Positions 1 through 7,868 of a DNA stretch of 17,703 nt are shown piece after piece. Both the position numbers and the translations under genes were made by a program. Below the pieces are notes generated by a model. The model had not been told where the DNA came from. It was given only the letters and a program-made list of their open reading frames with translations, and searched no databases. The first letter of the stretch is position 1; each line of letters opens with the position of its first letter. The stretch lies in contig JAAZCO010000275.1 of assembly GCA_012513235.1 (NCBI GenBank), positions 1 to 17,703 of the forward strand, in the 5' to 3' direction. This DNA comes from Gammaproteobacteria bacterium (GTDB taxonomy: Bacteria > Pseudomonadota > Gammaproteobacteria > Pseudomonadales > Pseudomonadaceae).

Positions 1-1
1 A

Positions 2-853
2 CCCGATCAAAGCGATAAGCTGTTTGTAGTGGATGTGGCGGGTATTTTAAAAGGTGTGCTGCCGATTAAGCGTTTATTGGTCAATGATCCGGAATGCATG
101 GTGCATGAGGTGATGGCTGATGATCCGGTGACTTTTTACCCAGATGAAGATGGCTCTTTTGCTGCGCAAGCCTTTGAGCGTTATAACCTAGTTTCTGCGC
201 CTGTCGTTGAAAAAAGCGGCAAGTTGATCGGTCGTCTAACCGTTGATGAGATGGTGGATTTGATTCGTGAAGAGTCGGAAAGCGAAGCGCTGAGCCGTGC
301 GGGTTTACGTGAAGAGGAAGATATTTTCGCTTCGGTGTGGAAATCACTGAAAAACCGTTGGGCGTGGCTGGCGATTAACTTAATTACCGCCTTTGTTGCC
401 TCGCGGGTGATTGGATTATTTGAAGACTCGATTGAAAAGCTGGTGGCGCTGGCAGCCTTGATGCCTATTGTGGCTGGAATCGGGGGTAACTCAGGTAATC
501 AGACTATTACTATGATTGTGCGGGCGATGGCGTTGGATCAGTTGTCGACGGGTAATACCTCGCGTTTGATGCGTAAAGAGTTGGGTGTGGCACTGATCAA
601 TGGGGTGATTTGGGGTAGCGTGATTGGATTAGTGGCTTGGTTGCTGTACGACAGTTGGTCATTGGGTATGGTAATGACCGCGGCAATGACCTTGAATTTA
701 CTGTTAGCCGCCTTGATGGGTGTAATTATTCCTATGACTATGGTCCGTTTGGGGCGTGACCCAGCACTAGGATCAAGTGTATTAATTACCGCGATGACAG
801 ACAGTGGTGGTTTCTTTATCTTTTTAGGTTTAGCCACGGTATTTTTGCTGTAA
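2..853 (+). CDS. mgtE: Magnesium transporter MgtE, 3' part (gene starts before the window)
   Basis: This is the C-terminal 283 residues of an MgtE-family Mg2+ channel, an inner-membrane protein that admits Mg2+ and is gated by a cytoplasmic sensor domain. The frame is open to the window edge, and the residues before the GTG at 29 read as CBS-domain sequence (LFVVD...GVLPIKRLL), so that GTG is internal and the true start lies upstream. Visible parts are the end of the first CBS repeat, a second CBS repeat (MVHEVMADDPVTFYPDED onward, with SAPVVEKSGKLIGRLT), a plug-like linker, then the membrane domain from about KNRWAWL. Family signatures are PIVAGIGGNSGNQTIT and, near the C-terminus, DPALGSSVLITAMTDSGG, which carries the conserved pore Asp. 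The remaining N-terminal MgtE domain is presumed upstream. It is followed by a 182 bp gap before oadG, so co-transcription with oadG is uncertain. Family assignment is secure. Confidence 0.93.
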   Translation, partial: PDQSDKLFVVDVAGILKGVLPIKRLLVNDPECMVHEVMADDPVTFYPDEDGSFAAQAFERYNLVSAPVVEKSGKLIGRLTVDEMVDLIREESESEALSRAGLREEEDIFASVWKSLKNRWAWLAINLITAFVASRVIGLFEDSIEKLVALAALMPIVAGIGGNSGNQTITMIVRAMALDQLSTGNTSRLMRKELGVALINGVIWGSVIGLVAWLLYDSWSLGMVMTAAMTLNLLLAALMGVIIPMTMVRLGRDPALGSSVLITAMTDSGGFFIFLGLATVFLL

Positions 854-902
854 GCGCGCCTGTAAATTATAAAAGCGCGGCTCTGGCTCATTAAAAAGCA
901 CT

Positions 903-941
903 CTAATGTTTGCTAAATGGGTTCGATTCGCGCTAATGTTT
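903..941 (+). repeat. Pair of 9-bp direct repeats upstream of oadG
   Basis: The sequence CTAATGTTT occurs at 903-911 and again at 933-941, start to start 30 bp, which would place both copies on the same face of the helix. The flanking bases are partly alike. It sits in the 182 bp gap between mgtE and oadG, where the promoter of the Na+ pump genes would be expected. It could be a direct-repeat operator or a chance match in AT-rich spacer DNA. I found no convincing sigma-70 promoter around it. Confidence 0.35.
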
Positions 942-1035
942 ACCGGTTTTAGCTGTCATTCACTGGCTGTTACGTCAGTTGCGGCATTAATACAAACTAT
1001 AAGATTGCCCTTGCAACTCAGGAAATGGAGCGTAT

Positions 1036-1293
1036 ATGACCTCTCAGCAACTCCTCTTAGAAGGCGTTGAACTCATGTTTTTTGGCATGGGTCTCGTTTT
1101 TTTGTTTTTGGTTTTACTGATCTTCTGTATTAAAGGTATGTCATTTGTTTTGGAGCGTATTGCACCAGAAGAAATGCATAGCGCAACGGCCACCGCCGTG
1201 ACCACACGTGCACCGAGCACGCAAGCGGTTGATACAGATACTCTACAAGCCATCCAAATTGCCATTAAACAACACCGTGCCCGTCGCGGCTGA
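1036..1293 (+). CDS. oadG: Oxaloacetate decarboxylase Na+ pump, gamma subunit OadG
   Basis: The 85-residue product is the small membrane subunit that anchors and stabilises the OadA-OadB complex in Na+-pumping oxaloacetate decarboxylases. Residues about 10-37 form one hydrophobic helix (ELMFFGMGLVFLFLVLLIF), followed by a short Ala/Thr-rich stretch and a basic tail ending QHRARRG. Length and layout fit OadG. The tail has a single His, unlike the His-rich Zn-binding tail known from the Klebsiella subunit. The ATG is preceded by a purine-rich GGAAATGGAG at 1021-1030. It opens the oadG-oadA-oadB gene set, the usual oadGAB order, with 26 bp to oadA. The sequence is short and divergent, so the call rests on the helix plus the neighbours. 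Confidence 0.88.
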   Translation: MTSQQLLLEGVELMFFGMGLVFLFLVLLIFCIKGMSFVLERIAPEEMHSATATAVTTRAPSTQAVDTDTLQAIQIAIKQHRARRG

Positions 1294-1319
1294 GTGTACC
1301 TATCCGGAGTTTTTCCCTA

Positions 1320-3089
1320 ATGACTAGCACCAAGCCACTCGGTATTACTGACGTAGTGTTACGTGATGCTCACCAATCTATTTTAGCCACCCGTGTTCGT
1401 TTAGAAGACATGTTGCCCATTGCTGGCAAACTTGACCAAGTAGGTTTTTGGTCAGTGGAATCTTGGGGTGGAGCCACTTTTGACTCCTGTATTCGCTATT
1501 TAGGCGAAGATCCATGGAAGCGTATTCGTGCACTAAAGCAAGCGATGCCCAATACTCCACAGCAAATGTTGCTGCGTGGACAAAACTTACTGGGCTACCG
1601 TCACTATGCGGATGATGTGGTTGATAAGTTTGTTGAGCGTGCAGCGATTAACGGCGTTGATGTGTTCCGTGTCTTTGATGCGATGAACGACCCGCGCAAC
1701 CTTGATCGCGCTTTAAAAGCGGTTAAGGCGAACGGCAAGCATGCTCAAGGTACGATTTCTTACACCACCAGCCCTGTGCACAATATGCAAATGTGGGTCG
1801 ATCTGGGTAAGCAAATTGAAGACTTAGGTGCTGACTCTATTGCGATTAAAGATATGGCCGGTATTTTAACGCCCTATGTCGCTTACGAGTTAGTCAGTAA
1901 GTTAAAAGCTAGCCTGTCGATCCCGATTCATATGCAGTGCCACGCGACTGCCGGTTTGTCGTCCGTTGCTATTTTGAAAGCTGTAGAGGCAGGTATTGAT
2001 AACGTCGATACCTCGATTTCATCCATGTCGATGACCTACGGCCATTCGCCAACCGAATCTGTGGTGGCGATGTTCCAGAATACGCCACATGACACGGGCC
2101 TGAATTTGGAGTTGTTGGAAGAAGTGGCTGCTTATTTCCGTGAAGTGCGGAAAAAATATGCCAAGTTTGAAGGCACGCTCAAAGGTGTGGATTCACGTAT
2201 TTTGGTCGCGCAAGTACCAGGCGGCATGCTGACCAATATGGAAAATCAGCTGAAAGAGCAGGGCGCTGGCGATAAATTTGATGAAGTATTGGCTGAAATC
2301 CCACGTGTACGTGAAGATTTAGGTTTTATTCCTTTAGTGACACCGACCTCGCAAATTGTTGGTACGCAAGCGGTGATTAACGTATTGACCGGTGAGCGTT
2401 ATAAGTCCATCACTAAGGAAACAGCGGGCGTATTAAAAGGCGAATACGGTGCTGCACCTGCGCCATTTAATGCTGAGCTGCAAGCTCGAGTGCTTGATGG
2501 TGCCGAGGCTGTAACCTGCCGTCCTGCCGACTTGATCGACGACGAAGTTGAAAAGCTGACTGCTGAGTTGAAAGGCTTGGCGCAAGAGAAAAATATTCGC
2601 TTAGCTGACGACATCATTGATGACGTGTTGACCTACGCGCTCTTCCCGCAGATTGGTCTGAAGTTCTTAGAGAACCGCGATAATCCAGATGCCTTTGAAC
2701 CCGTACCAACGGGTAATGAGATTCTGGGTGGCCAAGCTTCAGGTCCACAAGCCTATACCGTTGATGTCAATGGCAAAACCTTTGTTGTACAGGTTAACGA
2801 GGGTGGCGACATTGAAGGCTTAAAAGCAGTAGGTGAAGCCACTGCATGTGCGCCAGAGCCTGTGGCTGAAGGTGTGGGTGATCCTCAAGGCGCGCCATTG
2901 GCGGGTAATATCTTTAAGGTATTAGTCAAGCCAGGTCAGGCGGTCGAAGAAGGTGATGTAGTGATTATTTTAGAAGCCATGAAAATGGAAACTGAAATTC
3001 GTGCATTCCGCCGTGGTGTTATTGGTAGCGTCAACGTTAAGGTTGGCGATGCAGTGTCGGTGGGCGATAGCCTGCTGACCATCGCTTGA
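1320..3089 (+). CDS. oadA: Oxaloacetate decarboxylase alpha subunit (carboxyltransferase plus biotin domain)
   Basis: OadA is the cytoplasmic catalytic subunit. It moves the carboxyl group of oxaloacetate onto biotin, giving pyruvate; OadB then decarboxylates carboxybiotin and pumps Na+. The 589 residues show an N-terminal carboxyltransferase TIM barrel (RDAHQS at 15-20 with metal ligand Asp16; GQNLLGYRHY; the active-site lysine in AIKDMAG at about 177), a PYC/OADA middle domain (about 290-470), and a C-terminal biotinyl domain with EAMKMETE, biotinyl-Lys555. The metal site reads IHMQCHATAG at 203-212, so the usual H-x-H is Q206-C-H208. The linker before the biotin domain is short and only moderately Pro/Ala-rich. 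The ATG follows CGGAG. It lies between oadG and oadB (7 bp gap), which argues for the Na+ pump rather than the similar pyruvate carboxylase B subunit. Confidence 0.94.
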   Translation: MTSTKPLGITDVVLRDAHQSILATRVRLEDMLPIAGKLDQVGFWSVESWGGATFDSCIRYLGEDPWKRIRALKQAMPNTPQQMLLRGQNLLGYRHYADDVVDKFVERAAINGVDVFRVFDAMNDPRNLDRALKAVKANGKHAQGTISYTTSPVHNMQMWVDLGKQIEDLGADSIAIKDMAGILTPYVAYELVSKLKASLSIPIHMQCHATAGLSSVAILKAVEAGIDNVDTSISSMSMTYGHSPTESVVAMFQNTPHDTGLNLELLEEVAAYFREVRKKYAKFEGTLKGVDSRILVAQVPGGMLTNMENQLKEQGAGDKFDEVLAEIPRVREDLGFIPLVTPTSQIVGTQAVINVLTGERYKSITKETAGVLKGEYGAAPAPFNAELQARVLDGAEAVTCRPADLIDDEVEKLTAELKGLAQEKNIRLADDIIDDVLTYALFPQIGLKFLENRDNPDAFEPVPTGNEILGGQASGPQAYTVDVNGKTFVVQVNEGGDIEGLKAVGEATACAPEPVAEGVGDPQGAPLAGNIFKVLVKPGQAVEEGDVVIILEAMKMETEIRAFRRGVIGSVNVKVGDAVSVGDSLLTIA

Positions 3090-3096
3090 GGGCTAG

Positions 3097-4236
3097 ATGA
3101 TGGATAAGCTCTTAAACTTATGGCATAGCACGGGCGTCTACCAACTCGAAGCCGGTCAGGCTTTAATGATTGTAGTGTGCTTGGTTCTGGTCTATTTGGC
3201 GATTCGCAAAGGCTTTGAGCCGTTACTGTTGATTCCTATCGGCTTTGGTGGGGTGTTAGCCAATATCCCCGCAGCCGGTATGGCAGAAGCAGGCGGTTTG
3301 CTGACCATGCTTTACGATGTCGGTTTACCTACCAGTGTGTTCCCACTGCTGATTTTTATGGGTGTGGGTGCCATGACGGATTTCGGTCCGATGTTGGCTA
3401 ACCCTAAAACCTTGCTCTTAGGAGCCGCGGCGCAGTTTGGTATCTTTGGTACCTTGCTGGGTGCTTTAGCCATCGGCATGTTGGGTATTCCTGGTCTGGA
3501 ATTCACCCTGCAAGAAGCGGCTTCGATCGCGATTATTGGTGGTGCTGATGGTCCGACCTCGATCTATGTTACATCACGCTTAGCGCCTGATTTACTGGGT
3601 CCGATTGCGGTTGCTGCGTACTCCTATATGGCGTTAGTGCCGTTGATTCAGCCGCCGATTATGCGTGCGCTGACTACGCCTGAAGAGCGTGCAATTGTGA
3701 TGTCGCAATTGCGTCATGTGGGACAAACCGAGAAAATCATCTTCCCGTTGGTGTTGTGCTTGCTGATCGGTATGTTATTACCTGATGCGGCGCCGTTGGT
3801 GGGTATGTTTGCCTTCGGTAACCTGATGCGCGAATGTGGTGTGGTTGAGCGTTTAGCAGATACTTCACGTAATGCATTGATTAATATCGTCACTATTGCA
3901 TTGGGTCTGACGGTGGGTTCTAAGCTGTCAGCTGAGTCATTCTTACAAATTAAAACCTTAGGGATTTTAATCTTGGGTATGATTGCATTTAGTGCGGGTA
4001 CGGCGATGGGCGTGATTATGGCGAAGGTCATGAACAAGTTCAGCGTCAATAAGATCAATCCGCTAATTGGTTCGGCGGGTGTATCAGCTGTACCTATGGC
4101 TGCACGGGTCTCGAACCGTGTGGGGCTGGAGTCTAATCCGCAAAACTTCTTGCTCATGCATGCCATGGGTCCGAACGTTGCGGGTGTAATTGGTTCGGCT
4201 GTGGCTGCGGGTGTATTGCTGAGTTTTGTTGGCTAA
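3097..4236 (+). CDS. oadB: Oxaloacetate decarboxylase Na+ pump, beta subunit OadB
   Basis: OadB is the integral-membrane subunit that couples decarboxylation of carboxybiotin to Na+ export. The 379-residue protein is very hydrophobic, with about nine membrane segments plus re-entrant loops. It carries the family signature IIGGADGPTSIYVT with Asp151, matching the Na+-binding Asp203 of Klebsiella OadB. A second conserved block is SAGVSAVPMAARVSNRVG, followed by NFLLMHAMGPNVAGVIGSAVAAGV at the C-terminus. Two adjacent ATGs (3097 and 3100) are possible starts; GAGGG at 3088-3092 overlaps the oadA stop and serves either. The protein is somewhat shorter at the N-terminus than the Klebsiella subunit, as is common in this family. 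It is the last gene of the set, with a terminator 23 bp after its stop. Confidence 0.95.
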   Translation: MMDKLLNLWHSTGVYQLEAGQALMIVVCLVLVYLAIRKGFEPLLLIPIGFGGVLANIPAAGMAEAGGLLTMLYDVGLPTSVFPLLIFMGVGAMTDFGPMLANPKTLLLGAAAQFGIFGTLLGALAIGMLGIPGLEFTLQEAASIAIIGGADGPTSIYVTSRLAPDLLGPIAVAAYSYMALVPLIQPPIMRALTTPEERAIVMSQLRHVGQTEKIIFPLVLCLLIGMLLPDAAPLVGMFAFGNLMRECGVVERLADTSRNALINIVTIALGLTVGSKLSAESFLQIKTLGILILGMIAFSAGTAMGVIMAKVMNKFSVNKINPLIGSAGVSAVPMAARVSNRVGLESNPQNFLLMHAMGPNVAGVIGSAVAAGVLLSFVG

Positions 4237-4259
4237 AACTTAAGTAAAGTGCGCTAATA

Positions 4260-4291
4260 CACAAAGGCTGCCCTCTGAGGCAGCCTTTGTG
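4260..4291 (+). terminator. Intrinsic terminator after oadB
   Basis: A perfect 13-bp inverted repeat, CACAAAGGCTGCC / GGCAGCCTTTGTG, surrounds the six-base loop CTCTGA. The inner seven GC-rich pairs are flanked by AAA on the left and TTT on the right, the classic A-stem-T form. It lies 23 bp past the oadB stop and ahead of the flhA promoter, so it should separate Na+ pump transcription from flagellar transcription. The T tract directly after the stem is short (TTTGTGGTT); a second T-run follows at about 4307-4312. Confidence 0.85.
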
Positions 4292-4320
4292 GTTCTGGGT
4301 CATAGGTTTTTTATATATAG

Positions 4321-4336
4321 TGGACTGTTTATTGCA
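4321..4336 (+). promoter_or_regulatory. Sigma-54 (RpoN) type promoter of flhA
   Basis: TGGACTGTTTATTGCA places GG at 4322-4323 and GC at 4334-4335 with exactly ten bases between, the invariant -24/-12 spacing. The -12 element TTGCA is a full match; the -24 element is TGG-ACT-G instead of TGG-CAC-G. Transcription would start near 4347, giving a leader of about 60 bases before flhA. In Pseudomonas flhA is RpoN- and FleQ-dependent, which fits. The element starts 29 bp past the oadB terminator stem and is the only strong promoter-like signal in this gap. Confidence 0.72.
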
Positions 4337-4361
4337 TGCTTATTGGAATGCAGGTCTTAGC

Positions 4362-4385
4362 GTCAATCTTTAGTGCGTGTGCACT
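4362..4385 (+). promoter_or_regulatory. Possible FleQ half-site and small palindrome in the flhA leader
   Basis: GTCAAT at 4362-4367 matches the left half of the FleQ recognition pattern (GTCAnT...TTGAC), but the right half is poor. Just after it, AGTGC-GTGT-GCACT (4372-4385) is a perfect 5-bp inverted repeat. Both lie about 15-40 bases downstream of the predicted transcription start, the zone where FleQ is reported to bind the flhA promoter in P. aeruginosa. This is inference from position plus a half-site. Confidence 0.3.
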
Positions 4386-4407
4386 CAGTCGAAAAAGAGA
4401 ATAGTCA

Positions 4408-6531
4408 GTGAATAACTCGCAACTCAAAAATAATATGCGTACCGGCGTAGGATTGCTCAAGCAGGGCAATTTGGGTGTGCCTATATTGTTGTTAGTTATT
4501 TTAGGCATGATGACCTTGCCAATTCCAACCCTGTTATTGGATGTTTTTTTCACCTTTAACATTGCCCTCGCCATTATCGTCTTGCTGGTGGGTGTCTACG
4601 CCATGCGTCCGCTGGACTTTGCGGCCTTCCCAACGATTTTGCTGGTCGCGACCCTGATGCGCTTGTCGTTGAACGTGGCTTCGACGCGCGTGGTGTTGCT
4701 GCACGGTCACGAAGGAGGGGATGCTGCTGGTAAAGTGATTCAAGCCTTCGGTGAGGTGGTGATTGGTGGTAACTACGTGGTGGGTGCGGTGGTCTTTGCC
4801 ATCTTGATGATTATTAACTTCGTGGTGGTAACCAAGGGTGCGGGGCGTATTTCTGAGGTCAGTGCGCGTTTTACCTTGGATGCCATGCCCGGTAAGCAAA
4901 TGGCAATTGATGCCGACCTCAACGCTGGCTTGATTGACCAAGAGCAAGCCAAGATCCGCCGCAGTGATGTGGCACAAGAAGCTGACTTCTATGGATCGAT
5001 GGATGGTGCTAGTAAGTTTGTGCGTGGTGATGCGATTGCTGGTCTGTTGATTTTGTTTATCAACTTGATTGGCGGTATTGCCATTGGTGTGGCGCAGCAT
5101 GATTTGAGCTTTATCGATTCGGCTAAGGTGTATGCATTGCTGACCATTGGTGATGGCTTGGTGGCGCAAGTGCCTTCGTTGTTGCTATCGACTGCAGCAG
5201 CGATGATGGTAACGCGTGTCACCACCTCTGAAGATATGGGCGATCAGATCCAGCGCCAAATGTTTGCTTCACCTAAAGCCTTGGCGGTGTCTGCAGCAAT
5301 TTTGATTGCTATGGGTGCTGTGCCGGGCATGCCGCATATGTCTTTTATCGGTCTAGGCTTGTTAGCAGCCGGTGGTGCTTATTTCATTTGGAAGCGTCAG
5401 AATGATAAAGACTTAGCTGTAGTTGAAAAAGAGCAGCGCGATCTTGAGCAGCTACCGGCGCCTGTCAGTGCTGAGAACCGTGAGTTGGGTTGGGATGATG
5501 TCACTCCGGTGGATATGGTAGGGCTGGAAGTTGGGTATCGCTTAATTCCTTTAGTGGACCGTAATCAAGGTGGTCAGTTGTTAGCGCGTATTAAAGGCGT
5601 GCGTAAAAAGCTTTCGCAAGATTTAGGGTTTCTGATGCCTTCGGTGCATATACGTGACAACTTGGATTTGTTGCCTAACGTGTATCGCCTGACTTTGATG
5701 GGTGTCACTGTGGCTGAAGCTGAGGTCTATCCCGAGCGCGAATTGGCGATTAACCCGGGTCAAGTTTTTGGCACTCTCAATGGCATCGATACGGTTGACC
5801 CAGCTTTTGGCTTGGAAGCGGTGTGGATTGAACCCAGTCAGCGTGATCAAGCACAATCATTAGGCTACACGGTGGTGGATACCAGTACGGTAGTCGCCAC
5901 TCATTTGAATCAAATCCTCAATAAACATGCCCATGAGTTGCTCGGACACGAAGAAGTGCAGCAATTGATGCAAGTCTTGGCAAAAAGCTCGCCTAAATTA
6001 GCTGAAGAGTTAATCCCAGGCATGATTTCTTTATCCAGTTTGCTGCGTATTTTACAAAGTTTGCTGCAAGAGCAAGTGCCGGTACGCGACATTCGCAGCA
6101 TCGCTGAAGCCATTGCTGAAACGGTGTCGCGCAGTCAAGATCCTGACGTTATCGTGGCGGCAGTGCGTGTTGCGTTATCGCGTGCCATAGTGCAAAGCAT
6201 TGTCGGGCTTGAGCCAGAGCTACCTGTGATCACATTAGAACCAAGGTTGGAACAGATATTGCTTAGTAGTATGCAGAAGGCCGGACAAGGTTCAAGCGAA
6301 GGAGTATTGCTTGAACCTGGGATGGCAGAGAAACTACAGAAGTCTCTGATAGAGGCAGCGCAGCGTCAGGAAATGCTAGGTAAACCAGTGGTGTTATTAG
6401 TCGCTGGACAGATTCGAGCCATGATGTCGCGTTTTGCCAGATTAGCCGTACCCAATATGTATGTGTTGGCCTATCAAGAGATTCCAGACAATAAGCAAGT
6501 CACTATCGTGGCAACGGTAGGACAAAACTGA
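4408..6531 (+). CDS. flhA: Flagellar type III export gate protein FlhA
   Basis: FlhA is the large export-gate subunit of the flagellar type III secretion system. Its membrane half forms the proton-coupled channel and its cytoplasmic half docks chaperone-substrate complexes. The 707 residues comprise about eight membrane helices in residues 20-330 and a soluble C-terminal domain from about 370. The FHIPEP-family signature region runs through about 120-175 (GGNYVVGAVVF, VTKGAGRISEVSARF, MPGKQMAIDADLNAGLI), and FVRGDAIAG contains Asp208, the residue essential in Salmonella FlhA. A GTG start at 4408 is chosen: AGAGA lies seven bases upstream and the N-terminus then matches Pseudomonas FlhA. An internal ATG at 4435 lacks a binding site. 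It is first in a sigma-54-promoted operon, followed after 14 bp by flhF. Confidence 0.96.
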   Translation: MNNSQLKNNMRTGVGLLKQGNLGVPILLLVILGMMTLPIPTLLLDVFFTFNIALAIIVLLVGVYAMRPLDFAAFPTILLVATLMRLSLNVASTRVVLLHGHEGGDAAGKVIQAFGEVVIGGNYVVGAVVFAILMIINFVVVTKGAGRISEVSARFTLDAMPGKQMAIDADLNAGLIDQEQAKIRRSDVAQEADFYGSMDGASKFVRGDAIAGLLILFINLIGGIAIGVAQHDLSFIDSAKVYALLTIGDGLVAQVPSLLLSTAAAMMVTRVTTSEDMGDQIQRQMFASPKALAVSAAILIAMGAVPGMPHMSFIGLGLLAAGGAYFIWKRQNDKDLAVVEKEQRDLEQLPAPVSAENRELGWDDVTPVDMVGLEVGYRLIPLVDRNQGGQLLARIKGVRKKLSQDLGFLMPSVHIRDNLDLLPNVYRLTLMGVTVAEAEVYPERELAINPGQVFGTLNGIDTVDPAFGLEAVWIEPSQRDQAQSLGYTVVDTSTVVATHLNQILNKHAHELLGHEEVQQLMQVLAKSSPKLAEELIPGMISLSSLLRILQSLLQEQVPVRDIRSIAEAIAETVSRSQDPDVIVAAVRVALSRAIVQSIVGLEPELPVITLEPRLEQILLSSMQKAGQGSSEGVLLEPGMAEKLQKSLIEAAQRQEMLGKPVVLLVAGQIRAMMSRFARLAVPNMYVLAYQEIPDNKQVTIVATVGQN

Positions 6532-6545
6532 TCGAGGGCTGACTT

Positions 6546-7841
6546 ATGCAAGTCAAACGATATTTCGCAGCAGACATGCGCCAAGCGATGAACCGTGTAC
6601 GTGAAGAACTTGGCGTGGATGCGTCGATTATTTCTACACGCCGCGTTGCTGGTGGTGTTGAGTTGACCGCAGCCCTTGACTATCAGGCTCAGCCTTCAGT
6701 CACACGTCCCAATCCAGCTCTGGAAGCTGAATTGCGTAAAACCCAAGCACAAATTCTGCAAGCGCATGTCAGTTTGCAGGAGCGTCAAGAAGCCGGCGTT
6801 GCCAGCCAAAACCGTCAGCTGCTTGAAGAAGTGATGCAGCGTGTGAATCCAACTCCTGCGGCCTCAAGTTACGCACCATCTGCGCAGATGGGCTCTAGCA
6901 ATCAAGGCGATATGGCCGCCATGCGTTCTGAACTCAACAGCTTGCGTGAGATGCTTGAAGCTCAGCTGGGTAATATGGCGTGGGACTCAATGCGCAATCA
7001 GCAACCGGTGCATGCTGTGTTGTGGCAGCGTTTGCAGAAAATGGGTTTGCCAGTGGATATCGTGCGTTCGGTGTTGGAGCGTGTTGCGCATGAGCAAGAT
7101 CAAGAACAGGCTTGGCAGATGGCCTTAACCTTTTTAACGCACACCATTCGCACACCACACACTGAGCCTGTTGCGGACGGTGGTGTGATTGCTTTAGTGG
7201 GTCCAGCTGGCGCGGGTAAAACCACGACTTTAGCTAAGCTTGCTGCGCGTTATGTGCTTGAGCATGGCATACATGGCATTGCTTTGGTGAGCATGGATAG
7301 CTATCGCATTGGTGCACAAGAGCAGCTGAAAACTTTAGGTCGCATCTTAAATATTCCCGTCAGTTATGTGGCTGAAGGTGAAACTTTGGCTGATACACTT
7401 AAGCCTTTGGCGCATAAACGTGTGGTTTTGGTGGATACTGCTGGTTTACCGGCCAGTGATCCGGCGCTGGGTTTGCAATTAGATAACTTGGCAGCGCATG
7501 GCGTTGCAGCAAAAAACTATTTAGTGATGCCGGCGACCAGTCAGGCACAAGTGATGCAAGCTGCTTGGCATGCGTATAAGCGTTGTGGTTTGGCCGGCTG
7601 CATTATTACTAAAGTCGATGAGGCCATCAGTTTGGGTGAGGCTTTAGGTATGGCAATAAGCCATAACTTGCCTGTAGCCTATACAACAGACGGTCCTAAA
7701 ATACCTGACGATATACAAATACCACGTAGCGACGAATTAATGAGTCGTGCTGTTGAACTGCATAAAGCCCAAGAGCCTGCAGACGACATCATGGCGCAAA
7801 TGTACGTAGGATCCCCGCTGACCGCACAGTATGCGGGTTAG
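6546..7841 (+). CDS. flhF: Flagellar SRP-type GTPase FlhF
   Basis: FlhF is a signal-recognition-particle family GTPase that marks the cell pole and directs assembly of a polar flagellum. The 431 residues show a short basic N-terminal domain (MQVKRYFAADMRQAMNRVREELG), a Gln/Ala-rich linker (about 50-145), an N domain, and the G domain with P-loop GPAGAGKTTT at 219-228, DSYRIGAQEQL at 251-261 (I-box region), DTAG at 297-300 (G3) and TKVDEA at 355-360 (G4). These are the full SRP-GTPase motifs, so it should bind GTP and dimerise, with FleN expected to counter it by stimulating hydrolysis. The ATG follows GAGGG at 6534-6538. It sits between flhA and fleN, the usual order in polarly flagellated bacteria. 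Confidence 0.95.
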   Translation: MQVKRYFAADMRQAMNRVREELGVDASIISTRRVAGGVELTAALDYQAQPSVTRPNPALEAELRKTQAQILQAHVSLQERQEAGVASQNRQLLEEVMQRVNPTPAASSYAPSAQMGSSNQGDMAAMRSELNSLREMLEAQLGNMAWDSMRNQQPVHAVLWQRLQKMGLPVDIVRSVLERVAHEQDQEQAWQMALTFLTHTIRTPHTEPVADGGVIALVGPAGAGKTTTLAKLAARYVLEHGIHGIALVSMDSYRIGAQEQLKTLGRILNIPVSYVAEGETLADTLKPLAHKRVVLVDTAGLPASDPALGLQLDNLAAHGVAAKNYLVMPATSQAQVMQAAWHAYKRCGLAGCIITKVDEAISLGEALGMAISHNLPVAYTTDGPKIPDDIQIPRSDELMSRAVELHKAQEPADDIMAQMYVGSPLTAQYAG

Positions 7842-7868
7842 ATTTGAGTGAGTAAGGTATTGAATACA

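Noticed and set aside
854..882. Possible terminator after mgtE (CGCGC ... GCGCG)
   Set aside because: The stem is only five pairs with a long AT-rich loop and no T-run follows.
970..1010. Possible sigma-70 promoter before oadG (TATAAG at 998-1003)
   Set aside because: No -35 element at a workable distance: TTGCGG is 13 bases away and TTACGT 22 bases away. The -10-like match alone is not enough in AT-rich spacer.
4534..5169. Long minus-strand open frame (211 codons) antisense to flhA
   Set aside because: It is His/Gln/Asn/Thr-rich with no domain or ribosome site, as expected from the reverse complement of a strongly coding frame. flhA on the other strand is unambiguous.
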